Source: Variovorax sp. OV700
Lineage (GTDB): Bacteria > Pseudomonadota > Gammaproteobacteria > Burkholderiales > Burkholderiaceae_C
Length of the DNA stretch: 64,000 nucleotides
Direction of reading: 5' to 3'
Assembly (NCBI RefSeq): GCF_900099805.1
Contig: NZ_FNDR01000012.1
Span: forward strand, 124,001 to 188,000
The notes under the pieces are model-generated. The model had not been told where the DNA came from, did not search any database, and worked only from the letters and a program-made list of their open reading frames with translations. This document shows, in pieces, positions 6,966 through 17,350 of the stretch (position 1 is the stretch's first letter; each line of letters starts with the position of its first letter). The translations under genes were made by a program, and so were the position numbers.

Positions 6966-8681
6966 ATGCCAAAGGAAGAGTCGGGCCGCCTGTTTTCGAA
7001 GGTGGCGAAGTTTGTCCGCAATCCGCTCAAGGATTGGTCGGAGCTGAATGCGACCGCCGATTCCACGCTGCCCGACCAGGCCTACAGCCGGGAAATGCTC
7101 AAAGAGATGATCGAGCGGCGCCAGCGCAACGATTTCGTTCGCCGGCGCGAGTTCGACATGCTCCGCAAGCTGCGCCAGCGTGAAGCGGCCGCCCATGCCT
7201 TCGAAGGAACGGTCACGCCGTCTTCCTTCAACCTGAACAGCACCACTGAAAAATCGGAGGGCCGCGCCCTCACGCTCAAGAAGATCGACGAGATCGAAGA
7301 GCAGATGTCGCAGCAGTGGTGGAAGGGTCGCGGCCCCAATGGCGAGGTGCTGGGCAATGCGCCCCCCGACGCCGGCGCCGAAACCCTCCCGCCGCCCGTG
7401 AGCGCGGCCGAATTGGCCACCTTGCTCGCGCCTCCCGCGGGCCGCGCCGCGCCGGCGCCAGCGCCAGCGCCAGCGCCAGCATCCACGCCTGCGCCCGCCG
7501 CCGTGGCGCCTGCTTCGGCTCCCGCCCCTGTCGGGCCTGCCAGCGCCGAGGTGAGCGTCCCCTCGCTGCTGTCGGCGCGGTTGGCGCGAGACGGCGCGCT
7601 CGAAGAGGCCGTGATCCGCTTCGCGCACGGCGACGATGCCGGCGCCGAGGCCATTCTTCTGCAGGCGTTGGCTTCGGAGAGCGCGGCTGCCGCGGGTGAA
7701 GACGACCACGCCACCGTCGAGCGCGACGATGCGCGCTGGCACGCGTTGTTCGACCTGTATCGCGCCACCGGCGACGCCACCCGCTTTGCCGCCGCCCGCA
7801 TGCGCTATGCACAACGCATGAAGCGCATGGGCCCGGACTGGGTGCCGCTCGATGAGCTGGCGCGCAACGTGAAGGCCGTGGTGGCCAGTGAATACGCCGA
7901 TCTGGCACCAATCGGCGCCGACTGGACCAGCCCGCCACGCCTGGCCCGCGACGGATTGATGGATCTCACGCGGGCACTGTCGAAGGCCGGTTCGGTCTGG
8001 ACGCTCGACTGGCGTGCGCTGGCCGCCATCGAGCGCGATGCCGCCGCGCCACTGCGCGTGCTGTTTGCGCACTGGGCCGATTCGCCGGTGCAACTGCGTT
8101 TCATCGGTGCCGCCAAGTTGCGGGCCGTGCTGGCCGAGGCCACGCCCAACAACGAGCGCAGCACCGAAGACGTCTGGTGGCAGCTGCACCTGGCGGCGCT
8201 GCGCATGATGAACATGCCCGACGATTTCGAGCTGGTGGCGCTCAACTACTGCATCACCTACGAAGTCTCGCCGCCCGCATGGGTGGACCCGAAGGGTGAA
8301 TGCGCCTTGCTGGCCTCCCCCGAGGGAAGCCGCTCGGGCTCCGGCTCCGTGTGGTCGCTGTTGTCGGTCAACGGCGAATCGGAGAGCTTCCCATCCACCG
8401 ACAGCGGCTTTGCGGCGCTGGCCGGCGATCTGCGCGGCGAAACGCATTCGAGCCTGCAGCGGCTCGACACCGACCTGCGCAACACGACGGCGCCTGTCAT
8501 CTCCTGTGCCGCGCTGCTGCGCATGGACCTTGCCGCCGCCGGCACCCTGCTGAGCTGGGTGCGGGCGCGGGACGCCCAGGGCGACCGGGTCCAGTTCGTC
8601 GACGCGCACCGGCTGATCGCGGCCCTGTTCGACATCGTCGGCATTGCCGACCACGCGACCGTGGCGCTCCGGAAGAACTAG
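6966..8681 (+). CDS. STAS-like domain protein of unknown function
   Basis: This 571-residue product lies between dksA and hslV. The N-terminal part (about 1-140) is charged and helical. A low-complexity Ala/Pro stretch (about 155-200, repeated APAPAP) follows. The C-terminal half has two segments that read like STAS folds: about 335-400 (VWTLDWRALAAIERDAAAPLR... VQLRFIGAAKLRAVL) and about 465-571 (SCAALLRMDLAAAGTLLSWV... VQFVDAHRLIAALFDIVGI). STAS domains act as anti-anti-sigma factors or as MlaB-type partners; the usual phosphorylatable Ser/Thr is not obvious, as hydrophobic or acidic residues stand at the equivalent place. ATG 6966 is preferred over TTG 6960; no strong ribosome binding site is seen. 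The STAS call is by pattern recognition only. Confidence 0.6.
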   Translation: MPKEESGRLFSKVAKFVRNPLKDWSELNATADSTLPDQAYSREMLKEMIERRQRNDFVRRREFDMLRKLRQREAAAHAFEGTVTPSSFNLNSTTEKSEGRALTLKKIDEIEEQMSQQWWKGRGPNGEVLGNAPPDAGAETLPPPVSAAELATLLAPPAGRAAPAPAPAPAPASTPAPAAVAPASAPAPVGPASAEVSVPSLLSARLARDGALEEAVIRFAHGDDAGAEAILLQALASESAAAAGEDDHATVERDDARWHALFDLYRATGDATRFAAARMRYAQRMKRMGPDWVPLDELARNVKAVVASEYADLAPIGADWTSPPRLARDGLMDLTRALSKAGSVWTLDWRALAAIERDAAAPLRVLFAHWADSPVQLRFIGAAKLRAVLAEATPNNERSTEDVWWQLHLAALRMMNMPDDFELVALNYCITYEVSPPAWVDPKGECALLASPEGSRSGSGSVWSLLSVNGESESFPSTDSGFAALAGDLRGETHSSLQRLDTDLRNTTAPVISCAALLRMDLAAAGTLLSWVRARDAQGDRVQFVDAHRLIAALFDIVGIADHATVALRKN

Positions 8682-8698
8682 GCGCAATCCAGAGCAAA

Positions 8699-8722
8699 GC
8701 CCGGGGTTGCATTGGCCCGGGC
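8699..8722 (+). other. Perfect 7-bp hairpin just upstream of hslV
   Basis: GCCCGGG at 8699-8705 pairs with CCCGGGC at 8716-8722 around a 10-nt loop. It begins 18 bp after the stop of the STAS-like gene and ends 18 bp before the preferred hslV start. No T-run follows, so it is not a classical terminator. A 5' stem-loop that stabilises hslVU mRNA is known from E. coli, and this hairpin may play a similar part; that is inference. Confidence 0.45.
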
Positions 8723-8740
8723 CATCCCCAGATGGCTTCG

Positions 8741-9286
8741 ATGGAACAGTTTCACGGCACCACCATCGTGAGCGTGCGCCGCAAGACCCCCCAGGGCGAC
8801 CAAGTCGCCATTGGCGGGGACGGGCAGGTCACTCTCGGCAATATCGTCATCAAGGGCACGGCGCGCAAGGTGCGACGGCTCTATCACGGCAAGGTGCTGG
8901 CTGGCTTTGCCGGCGCCACGGCCGATGCCTTCACGCTCTTCGAGCGTTTCGAGGCCAAGCTCGAAAAGCACCAGGGCCACCTGACCCGCGCGGCCGTCGA
9001 GCTTACGAAAGACTGGCGCACCGACCGGGTGCTGCGCAAGCTGGAGGCCATGCTGGCCGTGGCCGACGCCACCACTTCGCTCATCATCACCGGCAACGGC
9101 GACGTGCTGGAGCCCGAAGACGGCGTGATCGCCATCGGCTCCGGTGGCGCCTATGCGCAGTCCGCGGCCAAGGCGTTGATCGACAATACCGACCTCACGG
9201 CGGAGCAGATTGTGCGCAAATCGCTCGCGATAGCCGGCGAAATCTGCATTTACACGAACATGAACCACACCGTGGAAGCGCTCTGA
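8741..9286 (+). CDS. hslV: ATP-dependent protease, peptidase subunit HslV (ClpQ)
   Basis: HslV forms a double hexameric threonine peptidase that degrades proteins unfolded by HslU in the cytoplasm. The mature N-terminus is recognisable as TTIVSVRR after a short propeptide MEQFHG, so the catalytic Thr is exposed after processing. The family blocks GGDGQVTLGN, KGTARKVRRLY, GFAGATADAFTLFERFE and SGGAYAQSAAKAL are all present. A few extra residues (KTPQGDQ) follow SVRR compared with E. coli. ATG 8741 gives 181 residues with the usual MEQFHG start of related species; in-frame ATG 8732 would add three residues. hslU follows after one base, so the two are one operon. Confidence 0.95.
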   Translation: MEQFHGTTIVSVRRKTPQGDQVAIGGDGQVTLGNIVIKGTARKVRRLYHGKVLAGFAGATADAFTLFERFEAKLEKHQGHLTRAAVELTKDWRTDRVLRKLEAMLAVADATTSLIITGNGDVLEPEDGVIAIGSGGAYAQSAAKALIDNTDLTAEQIVRKSLAIAGEICIYTNMNHTVEAL

Positions 9287-9287
9287 C

Positions 9288-10616
9288 ATGTCCATGACCC
9301 CCCAGGAAATCGTCTCCGAGCTCGACAACCACATCGTCGGCCAGCCTGCCGCCAAGCGCGCTGTGGCCATTGCGCTGCGCAACCGCTGGCGCCGCCAGCA
9401 GGTGGAGGAAAAGCTTCGGGCCGAAATCACGCCCAAGAACATCCTCATGATCGGCCCCACGGGCGTGGGCAAGACCGAGATCGCGCGCCGCCTGGCGCGC
9501 CTGGCGGATGCGCCTTTCATCAAGGTCGAGGCGACCAAGTTCACCGAGGTGGGCTATGTCGGCAAGGACGTTGACTCGATCATTCGCGACCTGGCCGAGA
9601 TTGCCGTCAAGCAGACGCGCGAAGCCGAAAGCGCGAAGGTGCGCGCCCGTGCCGAGGATGCCGCCGAAGACCGCATCCTCGATGTGCTGCTGCCCCCCGC
9701 GCGCGGCGCCGACGGCGGCACGCCGGCGCTCGATGGCCCCAACCCCACCCGGCAGGCCTTCCGCAAGAAGCTGAGGGAGCACCAGCTCGACGACAAGGAG
9801 ATCGAGCTCGACCTGGCCGAAACCCGTGCCCCGCTCGAGATCATGGGCCCGGCGGGCATGGAGGAAATGACCGAGCAGCTGCGCGGCATGTTCGGCCAGA
9901 TGGGCGGCGGCAAGCGCAAGACGCGCAAGCTCAAGATCGCCGAGGCCATGCGTCTCCTGATCGACGAGGAGGCGGCCAAGCTGGTCAACGAGGACGAGAT
10001 CCGCACCCAGGCCATCACCAATGCCGAGCAGAACGGCATCGTCTTCATCGACGAGATCGACAAGGTGGCCACGCGCAGCGAAGCCCAGGGCTCCGACGTG
10101 TCGCGCCAGGGCGTGCAACGCGACCTGCTGCCGCTGGTCGAGGGCACGGCCGTGAGCACCAAGTACGGCGTGGTGCGCACCGACCACATGCTCTTCATCG
10201 CGAGCGGCGCGTTCCACCTCAGCAAGCCGAGCGACCTGATTCCCGAGCTGCAGGGGCGCTTTCCGATTCGCGTGGAGCTGCAGTCGCTTTCGGTTTCGGA
10301 CTTCGAAAGCATCCTCACGCAGACCCGCGCGTCGCTCGTGAAGCAGTACCAGGCGCTGCTCGCGACCGAAGGCGTGACGCTCGAATTCACGCCCGAGGGC
10401 GTCAACCGTCTCGCGGCCATTGCCTTCGAGGTGAACGAGCGCACCGAGAACATCGGCGCCCGCCGCTTGTCTACCGTGATGGAGCGTCTGCTCGATGAGG
10501 TAAGCTTCGACGCAGCGCGCATCGAAGGACAGACCATCCTCATCGATGCCGCTTACGTCGACGAGCGCCTTGCGGCACTAAGTCACGACGAAGACCTTTC
10601 GCGCTTCATCCTCTGA
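9288..10616 (+). CDS. hslU: ATP-dependent protease ATPase subunit HslU (ClpY)
   Basis: This 442-residue AAA+ unfoldase pairs with HslV. The N-terminal part MTPQEIVSELDNHIVGQ is characteristic; Walker A is GPTGVGKTE, with ATKFTEVGYVGKD (the GYVG pore loop) just after. The intermediate I-domain follows (about 105-235), then Walker B VFIDEIDK, sensor region LLPLVEGT and the C-terminal IGARRLSTVMERLL. The C-terminus SRFIL matches the conserved tail that docks into HslV. ATG 9288 begins 1 bp after the hslV stop; ATG 9294 (MTPQ) is an equally plausible start and closer to family length. Confidence 0.96.
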   Translation: MSMTPQEIVSELDNHIVGQPAAKRAVAIALRNRWRRQQVEEKLRAEITPKNILMIGPTGVGKTEIARRLARLADAPFIKVEATKFTEVGYVGKDVDSIIRDLAEIAVKQTREAESAKVRARAEDAAEDRILDVLLPPARGADGGTPALDGPNPTRQAFRKKLREHQLDDKEIELDLAETRAPLEIMGPAGMEEMTEQLRGMFGQMGGGKRKTRKLKIAEAMRLLIDEEAAKLVNEDEIRTQAITNAEQNGIVFIDEIDKVATRSEAQGSDVSRQGVQRDLLPLVEGTAVSTKYGVVRTDHMLFIASGAFHLSKPSDLIPELQGRFPIRVELQSLSVSDFESILTQTRASLVKQYQALLATEGVTLEFTPEGVNRLAAIAFEVNERTENIGARRLSTVMERLLDEVSFDAARIEGQTILIDAAYVDERLAALSHDEDLSRFIL

Positions 10617-10626
10617 AGCTGCCTTT

Positions 10627-10648
10627 GCGGCCCCTGTAACGGGGCCGC
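10627..10648 (+). terminator. Hairpin after hslU
   Basis: GCGGCCCC at 10627-10634 pairs perfectly with GGGGCCGC at 10641-10648 around TGTAAC, starting 10 bp after the hslU stop. The sequence after it (GCTTCACG) has no T-run, so termination would be weak or need a factor. Its position at the end of the operon is the main support. Confidence 0.5.
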
Positions 10649-10773
10649 GCTTCACGCATCACATTCACTGCGTGAGCTAAGTGCTTCATTCTCAACGAAA
10701 TTCACCGCTTTCCAGGTTTGGAAATCGGCGCTAAGTCGTTGATTCCATTACAAAAAATACCACCAACGGCCAG

Positions 10774-10801
10774 TTGCGCCTGAAGTGTTTCCTGCTACAG
10801 T
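10774..10801 (+). promoter_or_regulatory. Candidate dcw promoter upstream of mraZ
   Basis: TTGCGC at 10774-10779 and TACAGT at 10796-10801 are separated by 16 bp and fit a sigma70 promoter moderately well. The start of transcription would fall near 10808, at the beginning of the repeated GTG motifs, so a protein bound there would block initiation. It is the best promoter-like pair in the 269-bp gap between hslU and mraZ, and would head the dcw operon. Confidence 0.5.
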
Positions 10802-10809
10802 GCAAAAAA

Positions 10810-10839
10810 GTGCAGTTAAGTGGGAAAAAGTGCGGGTGG
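10810..10839 (+). promoter_or_regulatory. Probable MraZ operator: three GTG motifs with 10-bp spacing
   Basis: GTGCAG (10810), GTGGGA (10820) and GTGCGG (10830) each begin exactly 10 bp apart, and each is preceded by an A-rich half-turn; a further GTGG begins at 10836. MraZ proteins of other bacteria bind arrays of TGGG-type repeats with one-helical-turn spacing in front of their own gene. The match in position, spacing and sequence makes autoregulation by MraZ likely; the middle repeat is the best match. Confidence 0.65.
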
Positions 10840-10885
10840 TGCCTCTTTCGGGTGCCGCGGCGCTCCCAACACAGGGGTTCTGGTC

Positions 10886-11314
10886 GTGTTTCAAGGCGCT
10901 TCATCGCTCAGTCTGGATGCCAAGGGGCGGCTCTCCGTGCCGACCCGGCATCGTGACGTCCTGAGCGCGACAGCGAATGGCCAACTCACGATCACCAAGC
11001 ATCCGCACGGCTGCCTGATGGTGTTCCCGCGTCCCGAGTGGGAGAAATTCCGCGAGCGCATCGCCGCGCTCCCAATGTCGGCACAGTGGTGGAAGCGCGT
11101 ATTCCTCGGCAATGCGATGGACGTCGAGATGGACGGCACCGGCCGCATCCTCGTTTCGCCTGAATTGCGTGCGGCCACGGGCATCACGCGCGAGACGTTG
11201 TTGCTGGGCATGGGCAATCATTTCGAGCTCTGGGACAAGGCCACCTACGAAGCCCAGGAGGCCGAGGCCACCCAAGGCGATATGCCCGATGTGTTTCAGG
11301 ACTTCGCGTTCTGA
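10886..11314 (+). CDS. mraZ: Transcriptional regulator MraZ
   Basis: MraZ, 142 residues, is an AbrB-like DNA-binding protein that controls the division and cell-wall cluster it heads. The start FQGASSLSLDAKGRLSVPTRHRD contains the DxKGRxxxP signature; the second half repeats the pattern (DGTGRILVSPELR), as expected for the duplicated SpoVT/AbrB fold. GTG 10886 gives the usual beginning (V)FQGAS and fits family length (about 140-152); the open frame extends further upstream to 10820, but that would run through the operator. A GTG start with no strong ribosome binding site suggests modest translation. rsmH follows after 8 bp. Confidence 0.93.
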   Translation: MFQGASSLSLDAKGRLSVPTRHRDVLSATANGQLTITKHPHGCLMVFPRPEWEKFRERIAALPMSAQWWKRVFLGNAMDVEMDGTGRILVSPELRAATGITRETLLLGMGNHFELWDKATYEAQEAEATQGDMPDVFQDFAF

Positions 11315-11322
11315 GGACTCGT

Positions 11323-12246
11323 GTGAACACTCCATGGATCCATACCACCGTGTTGCTGAACGAAGCGGTGGAAGCCCTTCTTTCAGGCAGCACCGCGGCC
11401 ACGGGCACCTACGTGGATGCGACCTTCGGGCGGGGAGGGCATGCGCGCGCGATCCTCGCGAGGCTGGCACCGGAAGGCAGGCTGATCGCATTCGACAAGG
11501 ATGCGGAAGCGGTGGCCGAAGCAGCGCGCATCTCGGATGCGCGTTTTTCCATCCGGCACCAGGGATTCCGTTCGTTGGGCGAATTGCCCGATGCCAGCGT
11601 GGCGGGTGTGCTGATGGACCTGGGCGTGAGTTCGCCGCAAATCGACAACCCGGTGCGCGGTTTCAGTTTTCGTTTCGACGGCCCGCTCGACATGCGCATG
11701 GATACCACGCGCGGCGAGAGTGTGGCCGATTGGCTGGCAACAGCCGAACTTCAGCAGATTGCAGAGGTGATCCGTGACTATGGCGAAGAACGGTTTGCTG
11801 TTCAGATTGCAAAGGCGATTGTTGCTCGCAGACAAGAACGGGGCGCAATTTCAACCACCACCGAACTGGCCGAGCTCGTGGCTGGCACGGTCAAAACCCG
11901 CGAGCAGGGCCAGAACCCTGCAACGCGCACATTTCAGGCTTTTCGGATTTTCATCAACGCCGAGCTTGAAGAGCTGCAACAGGCGCTAGAGGCGAGCCTT
12001 TCGGTGCTGCAGCCTGGGGGCCGGCTCGCGGTGATCAGCTTCCACTCGCTGGAAGACCGCATCGTGAAGCAGTTCATCGCCAAGCATTCGAAGGAGGTGT
12101 ACGACCGCCGCGCGCCGTTCGCCGCCCCGAAGGTGATGAAGCTGCGCGCGCTCGAGCGCATCAAGCCTTCGGCCGAAGAGGTGAAAGGCAACCCGCGCTC
12201 GCGCAGCGCCATTCTTCGCGTGGCAGAGCGCACTGAAGCCGTTTGA
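11323..12246 (+). CDS. rsmH: 16S rRNA (cytosine(1402)-N(4))-methyltransferase RsmH (MraW)
   Basis: The 307-residue enzyme methylates N4 of C1402 in 16S rRNA with S-adenosylmethionine. The start HTTVLLNEAVEAL, the SAM-binding loop DATFGRGGHARAIL, LMDLGVSSPQID, the GFSFRFDGPLDMRMD block and the C-terminal GGRLAVISFHSLEDRIVKQF are all family hallmarks. The start codon is GTG (11323). ftsL begins 1 bp after the stop. In Proteobacteria rsmH is the fixed second gene of the dcw cluster, as here. Confidence 0.95.
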   Translation: MNTPWIHTTVLLNEAVEALLSGSTAATGTYVDATFGRGGHARAILARLAPEGRLIAFDKDAEAVAEAARISDARFSIRHQGFRSLGELPDASVAGVLMDLGVSSPQIDNPVRGFSFRFDGPLDMRMDTTRGESVADWLATAELQQIAEVIRDYGEERFAVQIAKAIVARRQERGAISTTTELAELVAGTVKTREQGQNPATRTFQAFRIFINAELEELQQALEASLSVLQPGGRLAVISFHSLEDRIVKQFIAKHSKEVYDRRAPFAAPKVMKLRALERIKPSAEEVKGNPRSRSAILRVAERTEAV

Positions 12247-12247
12247 C

Positions 12248-12595
12248 ATGGCCCGCCTCAACCTGCTCCTGATGCTCGCGGTGGTCGCCTCCGCGCTCTA
12301 CCTCGTGCACACGCAATACCTGTCGCGCCAGCTCTATACCGAGCTCGACCGTTCGCAGCAGGAGGCGCGCCGGCTCGAACTCGACCGCGACCGGCTGCAG
12401 GTGGAGAAGCGCGCCCAGGCCACGCCCCTGCGGGTGGAAAAGCTCGCCAAGGAGCAGCTCCAGATGCGCACCACCACGCCGGCCATCACGCAGTATGTGC
12501 GACCCGACGGCTCGGTGATTCCGGCCGTGGTGGCGCCGCCGCCCGTCCCGCCGGCGGGTCCGGCGACCAAGCCTGCCGCGAGGGCCCAGCGATGA
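12248..12595 (+). CDS. ftsL: Cell division protein FtsL
   Basis: FtsL, 115 residues, is a bitopic membrane protein that forms the FtsQLB complex and helps activate FtsWI at the septum. One N-terminal membrane helix (about residues 3-20, NLLLMLAVVASALYLVHTQY) is followed by a leucine/charged coiled coil (about 25-75, with LYTELDRSQQEARRLELDRDRLQVEK) and the VEKLAKEQLQM motif. A proline/alanine tail (about 95-115) is an addition at the C-terminus. The reading frame ends inside the ftsI start (ATGA). Identification depends on architecture and position between rsmH and ftsI, since FtsL sequences diverge strongly. Confidence 0.9.
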   Translation: MARLNLLLMLAVVASALYLVHTQYLSRQLYTELDRSQQEARRLELDRDRLQVEKRAQATPLRVEKLAKEQLQMRTTTPAITQYVRPDGSVIPAVVAPPPVPPAGPATKPAARAQR

Positions 12596-14340
12596 GCCGC
12601 CGCAGCGTCCGCTACACCACCAGCCCCTTGCTTGCGAGCAAGACGCCGGTCTGGCGCAGCAAGTTCATCGTCGCGGGCATTGCCTTCGGCTTCGTCGTGC
12701 TGGCGGGCCGGGCTGCGTACGTGCAGGTCTTCAACAACAGCTTCTTCCAGCGGCAGGGCGAGGTGCGCTTTGCACGCACGCTCGAACTGCCGGCCAACCG
12801 CGGACGCATCCTCGACCGCAACGGGCTCATCCTGGCGTCGAGCGTGGTGGCGCCGAGCATCTGGGCCATTCCGGAAGACGTCGAGCGCGACGACCCCGAA
12901 GTGCGCGCCAAGCTCAAGCAGGTGGCCAAGCTGCTCGAAATGCCGCAGAAGGACTTCGACAAGAAGCTCGAGGACGAGGACAAGACTTTCGTCTGGATCA
13001 AGCGCCAGGTCGACGAACCCATTGCCAAGCAGATTGCCGCGCTCAACCTCAAGGGCATCTACCAGCGCAAGGAATACAAGCGCCAGTATCCCGAGGGCGA
13101 GGCCGCGGCGCACGTGGTGGGCTTCACCAACGTCGAGGACAACGGGCAGGAAGGCATCGAACTGTCCTTCAACAAGGACCTGGCCGGCAAGGCCGGGTCG
13201 CGCCGCGTCATCAAGGACCGCCTGGGCCGCGTGGTCGAGGGCGTGGGCGAACAGGTGCCGCCGGTCGACGGCAAGGACATCCAGCTCAGCGTCGACAGCA
13301 AGGTGCAGTTTTTCGCCTATCAAAAGCTGCGCGACGCCGTGACCGCGCGCAAGGCCAAGGCCGGCAGCGTGGTGGTGCTCGACGCGGTCACGGGCGAAGT
13401 GCTGGCGCTGGCCAACTACCCGAGCTACGTGCCCGACAAGCGCCAGAACCTCACCGGCGAACAGCTGCGCAATCGCGCGCTCACCGACACCTTCGAGCCC
13501 GGCTCCACCATGAAGCCGATCACCGTCGGCATGGCGCTGGAAGCCGGCCGCGTGAAGCCGTCGACCTTGATCGAAACCGGCCCGGGCCGCTTCCAGATCG
13601 GCGGCTTCACCATCAGCGACACCCACAACTACGGCACGCTCACGGTCGAGGGCGTGATCCAGAAGTCGAGCAACGTGGGGGCGCTCAAGATCGCGCAGAA
13701 GATGTCTCCGCACGAGATGTGGGACACCTACACCGCGCTCGGCTACGGCCAGAAGCCGCAGATCCAGTTCCCCGGCGCCGTGAGCGGCCGGCTGCGGCCC
13801 TGGAAGACCTGGAAGCCGGTGGAGCAAGCCACCATGGCCTACGGCTACGGCCTGTCGGCGTCGCTGTTTCAAATGGCACATTCGTACACCGCGTTTGCGC
13901 ACGACGGCGCCATCATTCCAGTCACCATCCTCAAGAACGCCGAGCCGCCCGCCGGCGTGCGGGTGTTCTCGCCATCGAATGCGCTGGCGGTCCGCAAGAT
14001 GCTGCAGATGGCCGCCGGGCCGGGCGGCACCGGCACGCGCGCGCAGACCATCGGCTACTCGGTGGGTGGCAAGTCGGGCACGGCGCACAAGCAGGTCGGC
14101 AAGGGCTACGCAAGCAACAAGTACCGGGCCTGGTTCACCGGCATGGCGCCGATCGAGAAGCCGCGGATCATCGTGGCCGTGATGATCGACGAGCCGAGCG
14201 ACGGCCAATATTTCGGCGGCGTGGCCGCCGCGCCGGTGTTCAGCGAAGTCGTGCAGCAGACCCTGCGCATGATGAACGTTCCGCCCGATCTCGCCGTCAA
14301 ACCGCTGGTGATGACGCAAGGCGTCGACGAGAGCTTCTGA
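12592..14340 (+). CDS. ftsI: Septal peptidoglycan transpeptidase FtsI (PBP3)
   Basis: The 582-residue class B penicillin-binding protein crosslinks septal peptidoglycan with FtsW. A single N-terminal membrane helix (about 24-42) is followed by the pedestal domain with RGRILDRNG and the transpeptidase domain. The three catalytic motifs are present: SxxK in EPGSTMKP, SxN in KSSNVGA and KTG-like in GGKSGTAHK, where KSGT replaces KTGT as in many betaproteobacteria. It overlaps ftsL by 4 bp and is followed by murE after 2 bp. Confidence 0.96.
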   Translation: MSRRSVRYTTSPLLASKTPVWRSKFIVAGIAFGFVVLAGRAAYVQVFNNSFFQRQGEVRFARTLELPANRGRILDRNGLILASSVVAPSIWAIPEDVERDDPEVRAKLKQVAKLLEMPQKDFDKKLEDEDKTFVWIKRQVDEPIAKQIAALNLKGIYQRKEYKRQYPEGEAAAHVVGFTNVEDNGQEGIELSFNKDLAGKAGSRRVIKDRLGRVVEGVGEQVPPVDGKDIQLSVDSKVQFFAYQKLRDAVTARKAKAGSVVVLDAVTGEVLALANYPSYVPDKRQNLTGEQLRNRALTDTFEPGSTMKPITVGMALEAGRVKPSTLIETGPGRFQIGGFTISDTHNYGTLTVEGVIQKSSNVGALKIAQKMSPHEMWDTYTALGYGQKPQIQFPGAVSGRLRPWKTWKPVEQATMAYGYGLSASLFQMAHSYTAFAHDGAIIPVTILKNAEPPAGVRVFSPSNALAVRKMLQMAAGPGGTGTRAQTIGYSVGGKSGTAHKQVGKGYASNKYRAWFTGMAPIEKPRIIVAVMIDEPSDGQYFGGVAAAPVFSEVVQQTLRMMNVPPDLAVKPLVMTQGVDESF

Positions 14341-14342
14341 GC

Positions 14343-15892
<1,550 letters not shown>

Positions 15893-15896
<4 letters not shown>

Positions 15897-17335
15897 ACCA
15901 ATCGACGCCACTCATGCTGACGCTGGCCCAGGTGCAGCAATGGATTCCCGGTGCGCGCCTGGTGGGCGAGCCCACCACGCTCATCACCCGCGTTCACACC
16001 GACACGCGCACGCTCGCCAATGGCGACCTGTTCGTGGCCCTCAAGGGCGAACGCTTCGATGCCAACGAATTTCTGGCCGACGCCAAGGCACGGGGCGCCG
16101 TTGCGGCCATTGCACACGACGGCCTGCAGGCCGCGGGCCTCGCGGGGCTCGAGGTGCCCGACTCGCTGGCCGCGCTCGGCGCGCTGGCCGCGGGCTGGCG
16201 CGCGCAGTTCGATCTGCCGCTGATCGCGGTCACGGGCAGCAACGGCAAGACCACGGTCACGCAGATGATCGCGGCCATTCTGGTTGCGTTTCGGGCCGAC
16301 CGCGCGCTGGCGACGGCCGGCAATTTCAACAATGAGATCGGCGTTCCGCTCACCCTGCTGCGCCTGCGCGCCAAGCACCAGCATGCGGTGGTCGAGCTGG
16401 GCATGAACCACCCTGGCGAGATTGCCCGGCTGGCCGCCATTGCGCGCCCGACCATCGCGCTGGTCAACAACGCGCAGCGCGAGCACCTGGAGTTCATGGA
16501 CACCGTCGAGGCAGTGGCGCGCGAGAACGGCGCGGTGTTCGCCTCGCTGCCCGAGGAGGGAACCGCGGTGTTCCCGCACGGCGACGTTTTCACTTCGCTG
16601 TGGAGCGACATGGCGCATTCGGGTGCGATGCGCCGCTGCATGACTTTCGGCGAGCAGGAAGATGCCGACATTTCATTGGCTCGGGCCGAATGGCAGCAGG
16701 GTGCCTGGCAGGTCCGCATCCGCACGCCGCTAGGCGACTTCGATGCCCGCCTGCACATCGCGGGCCGGCACAACGTGGTCAATGCGCTGGCCGCCACCGC
16801 CTGTGCGCTCGCGTCGGGCGTGTCGCTCGAAACCATCGGCGCAGGCCTCACGGCTTTCGAGCCGGTGAAAGGCCGCTCCAAGGCGAGCGAGGTCGTGCTG
16901 GCGGGTGGGCACGCGCTCACGCTGGTGGACGATAGCTACAACGCCAACCCCGATTCCGTGCGCGCGGCCATCGACGTGCTCGCGGCCCTGCCGGGCCCGC
17001 GCCTGCTGGTGCTCGGCGACATGGGCGAGGTCGGCAACCGCGGACCCGAATTCCATGCCGAGGTCGGCGACTGGGCACGCCAGCGCGGCATCGAGGCGCT
17101 GTACGGCCTGGGCGCCGAAACCGTGCATGGCGTGGCCGCTTTCAACGGCGGCAGTAACGGCGGCGGCAATGGCCGCCATTTCGACAATGTGGACGCGCTC
17201 AACGCCGCGGTGCTGGCGCGGCTGCCGCAGGTTGCCAGCGTGCTCGTCAAGGGATCGCGCTTCATGAAGATGGAGCGGGTGGTGCAAGCCATCGAGCAAT
17301 CACAACAACAAAAGGAGGCCGGTCATGACGCATGA
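15893..17335 (+). CDS. murF: UDP-MurNAc-tripeptide:D-Ala-D-Ala ligase MurF
   Basis: The 480-residue enzyme attaches the D-Ala-D-Ala dipeptide to complete the UDP-MurNAc-pentapeptide. The N-terminal domain reads VHTDTRTLANGDLFVALKGERFDA; the ATPase loop is TGSNGKTTV; GNFNNEIGVPLTLL and VVELGMNHPGEI are typical MurF blocks; the C-terminal domain has DDSYNANPDSVRAAI. A glycine/asparagine-rich loop (about 415-430, GGSNGGGNG) near the C-terminus looks like a local insertion. It overlaps murE by 4 bp; mraY starts 15 bp downstream. Confidence 0.96.
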
Positions 17336-17350
17336 GCCGCGCAAGACAAC

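Noticed and set aside
6186..8687. 833-codon open frame on the minus strand opposite dksA and the STAS-like gene
   Set aside because: It is a GC-skew shadow frame, rich in Arg/Gly/His, and lies antisense to a certain dksA core.
13719..14342. Extension of the murE frame upstream of 14343 through ftsI
   Set aside because: The upstream portion is an off-frame reading of ftsI; ATG 14343 is 2 bp after the ftsI stop and opens the MurE N-terminal domain.
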